A stretch of DNA of 19,641 nt from Cylindrotheca closterium (GCA_933822405.4 CAKOGP040001191.1:1-19641); one strand, 5' to 3'; numbered from the stretch's first letter, positions 1 to 9,456 are shown. Program-made: numbers and translations. The notes: generated by a model not told the origin, from the sequence alone.

Positions 1-1420
1 AAGTCAAGTTGTCTTTGAATAAAGTTTTCACCACACATCCGGTATGCAACACAAAGAGATCCTAGTCTGCAGAGATAGAGGAGTGTAGCCATGGTGCTAC
101 CAATCACAAAAGAACCTTTTAATTGTTCGGTTCCACTGAAGATTCTGAAGGATAGAAACTTCAGAATTTCAGGTACTTTGTGAATGACACTCTGCCCTGA
201 TTGTACTACAAGGAGGTGCAGATACCTTGGAACTTCTGTTGGATCATGTTCATCAACAAAACCGGAAGGCAGGCCAAAGGATCTCCACGTGTATTGGATA
301 ATTTTTTTTAATTCAGTTAGGATTGGCCCCATCTTGTCCCGACAGGTGAAAAATACTCTGTTTCCACCCAAAATGCAACAATCTCATGCCGGACATTCCC
401 CATCAGTTGTCCAATCATCATTGCAGAATGTTCCATCAACCATTCTTCTGTTGGGAATTCACGTGCGCGTGTAAGAACTAATGAAGTACTGTTGGGACTA
501 ACAAAGTACTTGTGGAAAATCCAGGTTTATATGGATTAAAAGTGGTCTTCAGGCGTGACAAATAGATAGGATATACCGGTAGCTGGGTCAGAACCAGCTT
601 GTCACATTTTTGAGGACCAGACTGGCTGTTTTGGCCAACATCTTCAGCACCGGCAATAAAATGGCTTGGCGTCTCTTTCATTGTTTAGATTTTCCGGGAC
701 CAAGACAATGATTTGGGCTAGATCAAGAATGATCTAGCCAATACGGGGTCAGAAATCATGGATTTTTTGCACTAAAAGTGACTTGGTATTGGTGTGGACC
801 GATTTTCATCAAAATTCTTCGTTCCAACGCATATTTGTTGTCCATTGGTATGTATGGTGAGATTGGGGGGCTTGGAATGGGTGTTTTCTGCGTGCAGGCG
901 ATTGAATGGCACTCACATTGTTTTGGGGATCAATCCAGTTTCATTCAAGATTGTATCTGGAATCCTTCTCAGTCACCGAGTTGGTACCCACACACCATGA
1001 CACTAACTTCAAAGTTGTCCAAATACCCACTAGTATTGACTTTGGGCGGAAGTTTTGGAGTGCTGTGCCGGTAAAGGGATTCTGGGCTAGCTTAATTTTT
1101 TCTCTCTTGCCTACAGTAAAAAAGTGAATTTGCCAGGAAATTTATCTAATAATGTAATCGCAACAAGGTCGTAGGGTAGGAGACCAGCCTCTTGCCCCTC
1201 GTTTCTTTCTAGTTGCCAGAAATGAGGTTATGTAGTCATGCTGGTCGAATCAAACGACACGTTTCATTTGCTCACGCCGACCATGTGTATTATTTCAAAA
1301 TTATGTCACAGTGACGTTTAGTCCTTATTTGTTCCCTAGACCTTGTAACCTTGCCGGCCAAAAATAATGGAACTGTTCACAAAATTGGCACTGCTCACAT
1401 TTTTGGGCCGGTAACCAAGA
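1..1420. other. No convincing gene
   Basis: Short open frames occur on both strands here (for example 778-1074 plus and 478-681 minus). They overlap each other in several frames, show no domain or repeat I recognise, and have no splice sites linking them. I see no tandem repeat, tRNA-like fold or long inverted repeat. It is best read as intergenic or long-decayed sequence. Confidence 0.5.
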
Positions 1421-1571
1421 TCAAGCGTATTGTCAATCTCCATCATGACCAAAGACTGGGAAAGATTCCTTGCATAGGAGGTAAACACCCCCCTTGCTTT
1501 TCATAAGCTTGTTGTTCCATCTATTGTTGGAAAGGGGGTCCAACTAGGACCGGGAAAGTGTACAACAAATG

Positions 1572-2430
1572 ACATGTTTGCACCATCGGTCGAATTCAAG
1601 CACAACAAGGTGGCAATTGGGGAACATTTCTCCACAGCCACGCAGTTCCGGTCTTTGGTAATGATATAGTTTATGGGCGCACTACTGGATTACCCTGTTT
1701 CCAGCCTTTGCTTGAAAAGGCAAAGAGGTGGATCAGTCAACACACTGGCTCTATCACAACACTACACTTCCATTCCTACCTGAACGACAAGGATGGTTCT
1801 AATAGACTGAGCATCCATCAGGACCGCTCTACTGAAACCAAGGCTCTTTTCCAAAAAATGCAATGTCAGAGATTCGGTATCCCTTGGCTATGATTTCGGT
1901 ATCAAATCTGGGAAGTTGGTTTTGAATGAGATTGTGGGAGATCCAGCTCAAGTCTCAATCTATAAATTCAAGATGAAAGTAAAATCGATTATGGACGAGG
2001 ATCCGTCCTCGGATGTCAGCCACCTTTTTCCTTTAAAGGTGGAAACACCAAATGACCGGTCTGTGGAAGTTAAAAAGATGGAAGCAGAGGTCAAGAGACT
2101 CTGGAAGGAAGTTGGCGATCTAATTTAGGAGTATGTTCTCATTTCAGTGGAACTTCTGACAAAATGCCAGGACCCAGAAGCGTACAACAAGGCCACAATT
2201 GAAAAAGACTCCCACGGAGAGTTCCTTAGTTGTATGCATCCGCAAGGGACAGTATGCTGGATATCAGAACGGGCAACAAAAGGCCAAAAACAGTCAAGGA
2301 TTGGCTGACAACAAGTGGATCTATTCATTTGTGCAGGAAGGATCTGATAAGTGGATGCAAGTATTGTCACCAAAGAAGCATGATTGCCCTGCAATGTGTT
2401 CTATTTCCAAGCGCCAAAAAATGGACTAGG
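1572..2430 (+). pseudogene. Decayed coding remnant, family unknown
   Basis: Several open stretches follow each other on the plus strand in changing frames. One runs to a stop at 1893. A second covers about 1883-2128 and contains LGYDFGIKSGKLVLNEI and a charged helix rich in E/K/R. The same frame resumes directly after a single TAG at 2126-2128 and continues (VELLTKCQDPEAYNKATIEK) to about 2210, after which the most protein-like reading moves to the frame ending at 2429. Amino-acid composition in these stretches is protein-like, but frames change with no good GT-AG intron, so decay is more likely than splicing. I do not recognise the family. A retroelement gag-like origin is possible but unsupported by any motif. 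Confidence 0.35.
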
Positions 2431-2489
2431 ATTGAAGGGTAATGAGAGTAGTTACTAATAGTATGTTGTTTGTGTGTTACAGTTGAACT

Positions 2490-2574
2490 ACTTCTTGTTG
2501 ATTTGTCGGGATTTCCTTACTGGAGCTAGAGTTCTTCTTGCTGATTTGTTGGGACTTTCTTCTTGGAGATTCGT
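2490..2574. repeat. Imperfect ~43-bp tandem duplication
   Basis: The stretch beginning CTTCTTGTTGATTTGTCGGG near 2491 is repeated in diverged form beginning CTTCTTGCTGATTTGTTGGG near 2534. On the minus strand the right-hand copy encodes the Lys/Gln-rich C-terminus (KKVPTNQQEEL) of the Thr/Pro-rich ORF, and the left-hand copy lies just beyond its stop codon. The stop at 2526-2528 may therefore be a newer, premature end of the protein. Confidence 0.55.
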
Positions 2575-2732
2575 TTGGACTTCCTTACTGGAGCTGGAAT
2601 ACTATGTTTCTTTTTTGGAGCTGCTGTAGCAGTAGTAGTAGTAGATTGTGGAGCTCGTTTCTTTGTAGGCTCAGGAACTGGAGTAGTAGGTGCTGGATCA
2701 GTAGTTATAAGGCCTGGACCTGGGGCTGGATC

Positions 2733-2780
<48 letters not shown>

Positions 2781-3027
2781 TGTAGTAGTAGTAGTAGGTG
2801 CTGAAGCTGGACCTGGACCTGGAGTTGTAGTAGGTGCTGGAGCCGGAGTAGTAGTAGGTGCTGGGGCTGGAACTAGAGAAGGAATTTGCGCACCAAAGGT
2901 CTTGTTGAGTGAGATCAAAGAATGAATTTGCTTGAACATTGTGACCCGATCCAAATTTTGAACTCCATGGCCGTTGTGATCCCCATTCAATACCCCACCA
3001 GGGTTGTTCAGAAATTTCTCAACCTCA
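2526..3027 (-). CDS. C-terminal part of a Thr/Pro-rich protein, 5' end lost
   Basis: The open minus-strand frame ends at 2526-2528. Reading 5' to 3' it has a globular stretch of about 50 residues (contains FLNNPGGVLNGDHNGHGVQ and then TMFKQIHSLISLNKTFG). It then has a low-complexity tail of Pro/Ala/Thr repeats, a run of about 20 Thr encoded by an ACT microsatellite, and a basic end rich in Lys/Arg that could be a nuclear-localisation signal. Thr/Pro-rich tails are common as linkers or O-glycosylated stalks, but no signal peptide is visible because the 5' part is missing. The frame is open upstream only because it runs into the out-of-frame LRR fragment at 3028, so the 234-residue open frame 2526-3230 is a chimera. 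I do not recognise the globular part. Whether this fragment is expressed cannot be told. Confidence 0.4.
2731..2802. repeat. (GTA)n microsatellite coding Thr run
   Basis: About 20 near-perfect GTA/TAG units are interrupted once by GGTTGT. On the minus strand they read as ACT (Thr) codons inside the Thr/Pro-rich ORF. On the plus strand they give an artefactual poly-Val frame. Confidence 0.9.
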
Positions 3028-3804
3028 GAAATCCATTCTCGCCGAATCCAGAACCAAAACTGTTGTCGAGTCCATGAATCTTGTATTCTTTGCTTAGAGA
3101 TCTGGGCAGTGATACATTGATCATGGCCTTGCAATGGACAAAGGCATCCTTGCAAATCCGAAATTGAGGAGACATTCCCGTCGGTGGAATTTCGACCGTC
3201 ACCAACCGCGGACAGCTGGCAAAGGCCCAAATCCCAACCAATTCCACCGACTGGGGCAAAATAACCGCTTGGAGCGCAAGGCAGTTACCAAAGGCAGAAT
3301 GCTGAATCTCTTGGACTCGATCCTTCCGATAGTTCCACATCTACTACCAACGACGTGCATCCGAAAAAGACACTCGATTTGATGACTGTCACTGTGTTTG
3401 GAATCTTGACTTTTCTCAGCGCAATGCAATCCATAAATGCTTCCCATTCCATGTGTTTTAGAAGGCTTGACTGTTGTTGTTGTTGTTGATGTTGATGATG
3501 ATGATGATGATGATGAGGGCTACCAAAGTCGACACCCTCCAAAGCTGAACATCCCTTGAAGGAATCCTGTTCAATTGTTTCGACTGTCGATGGAATCTTG
3601 ACATAGTTTAACGAAATGCAATCGAGAAACAAGCTGGCCTTGATTTTCTTGAGACCTTCGGGAAGGGCGACTTGTTTCAAGTTGCTACATGAATGGAAGC
3701 AACTCTTGGGAAGTTTCTCGAGACTGGATGGAATCTTGATTTTTTCCAAGGAAGAACAATCCAGAAAGGCGGATGGACCAACCACCGCAATATAAGGATC
3801 CCAA
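3028..3804 (-). pseudogene. BspA-like LRR fragment (copy A)
   Basis: This segment is a duplicate of 12243-12991 in the long LRR gene (copy B). The two differ by nine substitutions, a 21-bp expansion of a His/Gln codon run (near 3487-3516) and a 7-bp insertion (GCAATAT near 3787). It encodes roughly eight LRR_5 units with the C-x-x-L...I-P...AF-x-x-C pattern (e.g. CSNLKQVALPEGLKKI), in two frames split by the same frameshift seen in copy B (near 3320). It has neither the 5' start nor the ankyrin-like 3' end of copy B. At 3028 it is joined to an unrelated Thr/Pro-rich reading frame, and at 3804 to unrelated sequence. Seven of the nine substitutions change an amino acid, as expected for a copy without protein-level constraint. 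Confidence 0.88.
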
Positions 3805-4250
3805 TTGATGCGATGCGGTGCTGGCATCCTATTATCAGTCTGCCCGCTGCGGTTAGATGTGATCTTGACTCAACCGACCAAATAAGTGTTCGACTCCATC
3901 GACTGGTTCCAAAATGGATCCAAAATTGCGAAATTGGTACTTCGTCTACTGGAGTTCTACGGTAACAAATGGAAAAGACCCGTCTTTCAAGCATCAGAGC
4001 AACGGTTGTACGAGCACGAATATCAAAAGCAACGGTTGTATGTGAACGAATATTGGAATCACTACAGCCTTGTATATATTTGGAACAAACGATGCTGTGC
4101 CTTCGAGCAACGGTTGTCGACGCACTGCTGCATCTTTACAGTGGACTTCTACATCCCTTTCGAAGAGCATCGCTGAATTGATCACAAATTCATTTCAAAT
4201 TCATTTCTGCTTCCAATTGTCGTCGACCTGCGATATTTGGCTTTGAGACA
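3805..4250. other. Intergenic, upstream of coiled-coil gene
   Basis: There is no supported gene. It holds two tandem ~30-bp units (near 3997-4056) sharing GCAACGGTTGTA followed by a GAACGAATAT-like half, and a third partial AGCAACGGTTGTCG near 4110. The last part must hold the promoter of the plus-strand gene starting at 4251. No clear TATA box is seen. Confidence 0.5.
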
Positions 4251-5561
4251 ATGACTTCTTTTTCTCCTACCTATGGTCACCTTGAAGCTAACATCAAGCA
4301 ATATCTACCAGACCAGATTACATCGAACGATTACAGTAGGTGTCTTTGTCGAATGCACAATTCTGTGACTGACATCCAGAGGCGGGAGTTCAAAGCGGTC
4401 GTGCCAAAACTGAAGGCTTTTCAAGATAAAGCTGGGAAGCTCCTTCACTACACTTTTTGGCAGCTTGAGGACGAGCTCAAAAAATTGAACTCAATGGACG
4501 AGGCCTTCAGAAGTCAAAAGGAATTGCTGGAACAAAACCAGCGTGGGTTTGAGGTCAGGGCCTCCATGGTGGTCGGGCAAATTGAAGAAGTGCAAAAGGA
4601 GCTGGAGCAGCTCAAGCAAGATCTTAATATTTACAAAGAGAACATGGCTGTCAACCAGTCGAAAATTGTCCACTGTGAATGTAATCTGTCGGACAATGAC
4701 AAACAGGTTTCAGCTGTCCAAGGAGTCAAGTAAGTCTGCTTCTGCCTTCTGTTGATAGTTGCGTTGCTCAATGAATGATGATATGGCACTGACTGTAATG
4801 TATTCGTTCTCCTCAGGCATTTTCGCCCAGAAAATAGCCACCTCGAAAACAGTAACCTATTTCTAACTCAGCAATATCTGATTGGCCACAAGGCTGGTGT
4901 CTTTTCCGACATCTTCAGAAGCTGGAAATGGGATCAATTACAGAAGGCTGCAAGAAAGTTACAGTCTCTCGGGTTGTCCACCAACGAGCAATTTTTGGCT
5001 ATTACAAAGCATACGCCTGCCTTCGAAAGAAAATACGGCTATGTCCAAACAGTCAGCAACGTCAGAGTCAAAGGCGGAAGACTCGATGAAGCGAAAGTGA
5101 AATTCGCTGCGATGCTAGGTCTGGCGATAGAAGAGTGTCCTGTGCTTTTGAGCTACCTCAAAGGTGATAGCCCAAGTCCCGATTTCGGTCAAATTGAAGT
5201 CCAGGCTGCCGGATATCTTCAGCCGCCTTCAGGCCACAAGCAACTCCAGTCGCCTTCTACCTGGGTCGCAAATGGGATGCTTTCTACCCCTGGCAATAAC
5301 GCGACTGCGCTCACGCCAGGCCGCACTGATGGCGAAAAGTCGATCCAAGATCTGGCAAAGGAGATTGAAAGTCTCACAGCAAAGAAACGTGAACTTGAAC
5401 GACAGCAAGAAATCTCACCCTCAAAGACCAAGAGACGCAGAGTCTCCACCTCCTTGTACCATACGTCACCATTGGGACAACGCAACCTCTCCCCCTCCTT
5501 TCAAAACTCGGCTGGAGACAGGGATGTCACAATCACTCCGTCTCTTGCTAAGAGAAATTAA
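4251..5561 (+). CDS. Two-exon coiled-coil protein (E1), probable nuclear
   Basis: Exon 1 is 4251-4729 and exon 2 is 4817-5561, joined by an 87-bp GT-AG intron that keeps the frame (AA|G codon). The product is about 407 residues. Residues ~60-155 are strongly heptad-like and charged (e.g. EEVQKELEQLKQDLNIYKEN), a probable coiled coil. Exon 2 begins with a compact, hydrophobic-patterned region (FSDIFRSWKWDQLQKAARKL), followed by a Ser/Pro-rich linker, a second short helix (LTAKKRELERQQ) and a basic SPSKTKRRR cluster that could be a nuclear-localisation signal. I do not recognise the family. The ATG at 4251 is in good context (ACAATGA) and starts the longest frame. Oddly, the last ~11 codons lie inside sequence homologous to the glycosyltransferase tail, while the related copy near 8741-9196 has a different C-terminus. 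The end of this protein therefore looks truncated and replaced by a deletion. It faces copy C convergently and overlaps its 3' end. Confidence 0.7.
4730..4816 (+). other. Spliceosomal intron, 87 bp
   Basis: The donor is GTAAGT at 4730. The acceptor is TTCTCCTCAG, ending at 4816 behind a pyrimidine-rich stretch. Removal joins two open frames that are otherwise in different registers, and the resulting protein sequence is continuous. Unspliced, the first frame stops at once (TAA at 4731-4733). A second possible acceptor (CGCCCAG, ending 4830) would put the frame out. Confidence 0.8.
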
Positions 5562-6206
5562 AGGCTCCCAACATGCCAATTCCTTGTAGCAATAGAAAAC
5601 AATTGATAGTGGTTGCTCGATACTCTAGCCATTCCGGCATGGCCTTTTGTGCCACCAGCTCTTCCATCAATTCCTTTGTAATCGCCTCCGCATCCAGCAT
5701 GGAAACGTGGGGATAAGAAGGCAATGCTACATTGCTGTTGTTGTCCACCAAGTCCAAAACTTATTGACGATACTTTGCATTTCGCTCGTCACTACCCATC
5801 AAGAGGGTAATATTCTTTCCTGTTGATTCCGTTCCATACAAGGAACATTTCAAATAGCTTTCCAAGTGCCTGGACTCGCTTTCGCAATTCGGTCCGAAAG
5901 GTATTCAGTGGAGCTATGGCTCCATTTCTTCTGGTGTTTGGGAGACATGCTGGTACCTTTGTCAACAGCGAAGGACGCATTCGATTGTGATAGGCCTGTT
6001 CGGGTCGTATAGTAGTTGCTTTATTCCTGCACCACCGAGGCCTGGCAGCCTATCGACCTTTCGTAAATCCGATTTGTGCAGAACTCGATGTACGGTATAT
6101 TTCCGACAAAAAGCCTCCGTCGGGATCGTATTCGCGTTCCCAAGAATGTTGCTGCATCTGTTCGAAATTGTGGAGAAGATTGCTGGACTTGTTGGATATC
6201 AATAAT
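5530..6206 (-). pseudogene. Broken glycosyltransferase-like copy (C)
   Basis: It is a homologue of 9506-10294 (copy D) in the same orientation. It has an in-frame TAA where D has a Leu codon (near 5760), and lacks 94 bp present in D (9852-9945) at the junction near 5864. An 11-bp deletion between TCTT repeats near the 3' end introduces a stop, and further small indels occur. The missing 94 bp carry the HIRRGD motif that in fucosyltransferase-like enzymes contributes to nucleotide-sugar binding, so no active enzyme could be made. Its 3' end overlaps the last codons of the convergent coiled-coil gene E1. Confidence 0.75.
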
Positions 6207-6813
6207 GTTCTATCCGGATGCTTGATTGATTCAGTCCGAATCTATGACTTAGTTGCATACTCCTCGAAGCGAAAGGACCAAACATAAGGGACTAGCTCAT
6301 TGTTAAGTGGCTTTCCCCCTCCATGACGGGCATGAGCGGCCATGTGGACCTAAAGACCGATGGCAAACCGACTGAAGCAAAGATGGAAATCCAAGAACCT
6401 CTGCAACCGAAGCACATGAAGCAACCCAACAAGGCACTAACACAGTTCAGGCACCAATACAGCCCAATAATCCTGGGAACTTCACGTTACTGCATGTGGG
6501 GACCTTTTGTGGACCCCAAAGGACCACCCAACAGAACCAGTTGAACCATCACTTGTTGCTATGTGGTGTGAATCTTCTTTCCTTCTGGGGCCCATAATCT
6601 CATGCATGCCATGCCCATGCGCCATACTGTGATCGTGTTTCCGGCGAATTTTGCAACTTGGAGGTGGACTCGGTTCAAAATGGTTATGCACGAACCGTGA
6701 AGTCATCATTATTATTGTTATACCTCTTTACATGCTTCATCGCATTGTCAAAATTGCTATCTCCTTTTCGTATTGACACGTTGGGAATCATAATCTGCAC
6801 CTATTTAGCCAAT

Positions 6814-6908
6814 GAGAGTTAGTCGATTGACTATTATTAGTTGTATGCATGAGCCAATCACAGCTCTCTATCTCACTACTGTAATGATGGATGATTCGAC
6901 TAACTCTC
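6814..6908. repeat. 95-bp element with 13-bp terminal inverted repeats
   Basis: GAGAGTTAGTCGA at 6814-6826 is matched exactly by its reverse complement TCGACTAACTCTC at 6896-6908. Pairing may extend weakly outward through a TTTAG/CTAAA match. Size and structure resemble a MITE-like non-autonomous element or a cruciform-forming repeat. I could not identify a clear target-site duplication. Confidence 0.5.
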
Positions 6909-8046
6909 TTCCACACTAAATTAGTACTCTCCACAGACTTCAAATGATGTTAGCGGGGCTATGGATGTTAGGTCCAAGCTCCATACGGCCCTAGCACTTT
7001 CTCTATCTTATCAAACGACTAAACACCTTGTCTTAAGGACCCAATTTAGCCCTCGATCATGAGGAAGCGCTGTAGATCCCCTAGGATCACTTCTAGCTGC
7101 CCTGAAGATGTGATCATGGTGGTAGGTTGGCAACTAAAATTGGCTGGTACTACATGAGGTAATAGATAGATCCAACGATAGAAACTGATTTTTCAATCTT
7201 GCACATAGAGTAACGGTACTATTATGTATTGTCGAGTATCGTTCAGACTTCTCTGATGGCAGATTGAAATCAGCTGCTGATATTGGTATAAATAGTTTGT
7301 AGTAGGTCTCTTCACCTTTGGAATCAAGTCATTGTCTCAAACGGGTGCAAAAAGGTTGATTGCATTGTCGTCAGAGTAGAATATACAATACCCGAATCTG
7401 AAAGCATCATCTATGACTATACTGTATCAGACTTTCCTGTCGCGGCTTTTGCCAACAATGAACCATGAAAGGTTTCTGTCTATGTTTTCGACTGTGAATC
7501 TTACTCAAAACCGGTTGATTATTGCATGTGTTCAATCGTGGAACACGTCTTTACTCCATTTGCGATGACATCGGGCTTTGTGGTGGCCCTTACTCATCTT
7601 GCTTGGTTCCCAAAATGTTGAGTCCATTGAGGACACCGCCGATTATCTATCGAATCCAAGACTGGCTGGTTCTCGCAAGCCTCGCAAAAGTAAGCGTTTC
7701 AATGGTTTCATAGCAATAGTATAAGCTGCTAGAGTCAAGCAGTATTTCATGCCTTGATTCACCTGGCTTCCAAATGGTTTGTTGTCGAGACAATAAGATT
7801 GGGCTGCCGTCTTTACACTGACATCACTTTCATGCTTCCGACCTTGAAGTATTCGAGACACCAATAATCGCGGTGCGATGAGCCTCCGAGTTTCAATTTA
7901 ATCTGCGATATGCAGGGATAGTAGATATTTTTATTGGCGTGGAGGTGCTTGGACATCATTTCAATACTGCTGTAGGCGGTTCATCAGACGCATCGATTAT
8001 CACATCGAACATTTATGGATTGTTACCTCGTTCTAAATCCGTCTAA

Positions 8047-8066
8047 ATCCTGGCTAACGCCAGGAT
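8047..8066. repeat. Perfect 8-bp stem hairpin
   Basis: ATCCTGGC is followed by the loop TAAC and the exact reverse complement GCCAGGAT. It stands about 80 bp ahead of a polypyrimidine tract and a tandem repeat array. No gene end is nearby that it would obviously serve. Confidence 0.6.
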
Positions 8067-8144
8067 CATAGCGCATGTCATCTTGCGACGCCATGTGTGA
8101 AACCAGCACTGTGTTGTAGAGCCCCTTCATTGCAATTCTATTGC

Positions 8145-8235
8145 TTTCTCTTCTTCTCTTCGCTCTTCGTTTTTTCTTTCCATATTCAATATTCTTTATT
8201 TCCTCTCTTCTTCCTCTCTCCCCTTCTTTTCTCCC
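8145..8235. other. Polypyrimidine-rich tract
   Basis: The plus strand is almost only C and T for about 90 bp (CTTCTTCTCTTC-like), with a few purine interruptions, ending at CTCCCCGGGGGA. Such strand-asymmetric tracts can form triplex DNA or serve as promoter or origin elements. No function can be assigned here. Confidence 0.7.
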
Positions 8236-8299
8236 CGGGGGATCTAGCATAAACTGCTCCCCGCCCGCGTGTCTAGTACGTGTCGTAACAGGGTTGGGT

Positions 8300-8420
8300 T
8301 TTGATCTGTACGTAACGGTTTTGATCTGTACGCCAAATTTTTGATCTGTACGCCAAATTTTTGATCTGTACGTAACGGCTTTGATCTGTACGTAACGGCG
8401 CTTGGTCTGTACGCAACGGA
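8300..8420. repeat. Six 20-bp tandem repeats (TTTGATCTGTACG...)
   Basis: Units start near 8300, 8320, 8340, 8360, 8380 and 8401. All share TTGATCTGTACG (the last has TTGGTCTGTACG). They fall into two variants by their last bases: units 1, 4, 5 and 6 end TAACGG or CAACGG, and units 2 and 3 end CCAAATT. There are no unique spacers, so it is a minisatellite and not CRISPR. Confidence 0.92.
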
Positions 8421-8740
8421 CGATTCTACCAATCAGCGTGCAGGAAAAGGGCACGTCTGACGGCATCAACGCTTCGCCTCTGTTTTTCCCTCAACGCGAA
8501 GATTGGCGTTCAACTGCAGTGTTGACGTTAGATATTTTTTTATTACAGATTGCTCAATCGCATGATGGGCAGACGAATTTTGTGAAGTGCATTTTTTTAG
8601 AATCAAAGTTCGATGATGGTTGACCTTTGCAATCTTACAGTCCTGGGTTTGTTTTAAAAAGAAGGACAGAGCTGGGGGGATCTTTGTTGCCACAGTTCGT
8701 TGTTCGCATTGCTCGAAAGAATGCGAGTTTTTCACATGGA

Positions 8741-9196
8741 TTGTTTCTACCCCTGGCAATAATACGACTGTGCTGACGTCCAAAAGTCGATCGAAGGTCT
8801 TGTCAAGGAGATTGAAAGACTCACTCACGGCAAAGAAACGTGAACTTGAACGACAGCAAGAATTGTCACTCTCGAAGACCAAAAGACGCCAAGTCTCCAC
8901 CTCCTCGGACTATGCGGCACCGTTGGGACAACGCAAACCTCTCCCCTTCTTTTCAAAGCCTGGCTGGTGATAAGGATCTCATTGTATTGGTGCTTGAATC
9001 TTTCGAAAGTGGGGAATGGGACTTACTCCTGCAGCGGTATGGCTACGGAAATTGGGAGCCGAGAGTAAGTCTCACGGGGAAACAAACAACTGGGGATTGA
9101 TGAATAACAGTGGAGGAAACCTTGGAGGTGTGGTTCAAACAAGGTTCAAAGTGCCGTTCAATTCAAATTCGTTATGAAGCGATGAGAGCTCTATAA
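8741..9196 (+). pseudogene. Partial, frameshifted copy of the coiled-coil gene (E2)
   Basis: The segment from about 8741 matches 5270-5526 of gene E1, including STPGNN, LTAKKRELERQQE and SKTKRR. Relative to E1 it has a 16-bp deletion and a 4-bp insertion (together in frame) near 8785-8835. An extra A near 8938 shifts the frame. In the shifted frame it continues beyond the point where E1 ends: SLAGDKDLIVLVLESF, then WDLLLQRYGYGNWEPR. This may then splice at GTAAGT (9065) to an AG at 9115, giving ETLEVWFKQGSKCRSIQIRY and a stop at 9194-9196. The Trp/Leu/Arg pattern is reminiscent of a SANT/Myb-like helical repeat, but I am unsure. The 5' two-thirds of the E1 gene are missing, so this is a truncated copy. 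It preserves what may be the family's original C-terminus. Confidence 0.6.
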
Positions 9197-9456
9197 GATG
9201 TTATGGCATATTCAATAGAGTAACCATATGAGATAAAACAAAAGCTACTGCAAAGCAAAGTAGTTTGAAAATAAATAGCAGCATAAACAAATAGTCCAAA
9301 GAATCAATCAACACAGGTCTTAGCAGCCTTACAGTAAGCTAATCGCTTCCAACGTTTGGGCGTTGGACCAATCGAGTGATAGCAAAGCCAGCAAGACGAT
9401 TTTCTGCTCTCTTTTCATCTGCTGCTTCCAGATTCCTTCACCCCGCAACCCTCGTA
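9197..9456. other. Spacer between convergent E2 and glycosyltransferase D
   Basis: An AT-rich stretch with no open frame of note. It has no counterpart in the first copy of the unit, where the coiled-coil gene and glycosyltransferase sequences are directly fused (near 5527-5530). Confidence 0.6.

Larger units (their letters stand above)
6207..8740. other. Long non-coding stretch between the two duplicated units
   Basis: No convincing gene is seen in 2.5 kb. The best small frame is 6323-6544 plus (73 codons, ATG start), with no recognisable motif and no splice-linked partner. The stretch contains an inverted-repeat element (6814-6908), a perfect hairpin (8047-8066), a pyrimidine-rich tract (8145-8235) and a 20-bp tandem array (8300-8420), listed separately. 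Confidence 0.5.

Noticed and set aside
2563..2925. Plus-strand frame with a long Val run
   Set aside because: It is the shadow of the ACT/Thr microsatellite on the minus strand, where the reading has globular and basic parts and the plus frame has none.
8300..8420. CRISPR-like array
   Set aside because: Repeats abut with no unique spacers, and the context is eukaryotic. The same applies to the 21-bp array at 19429-19512.
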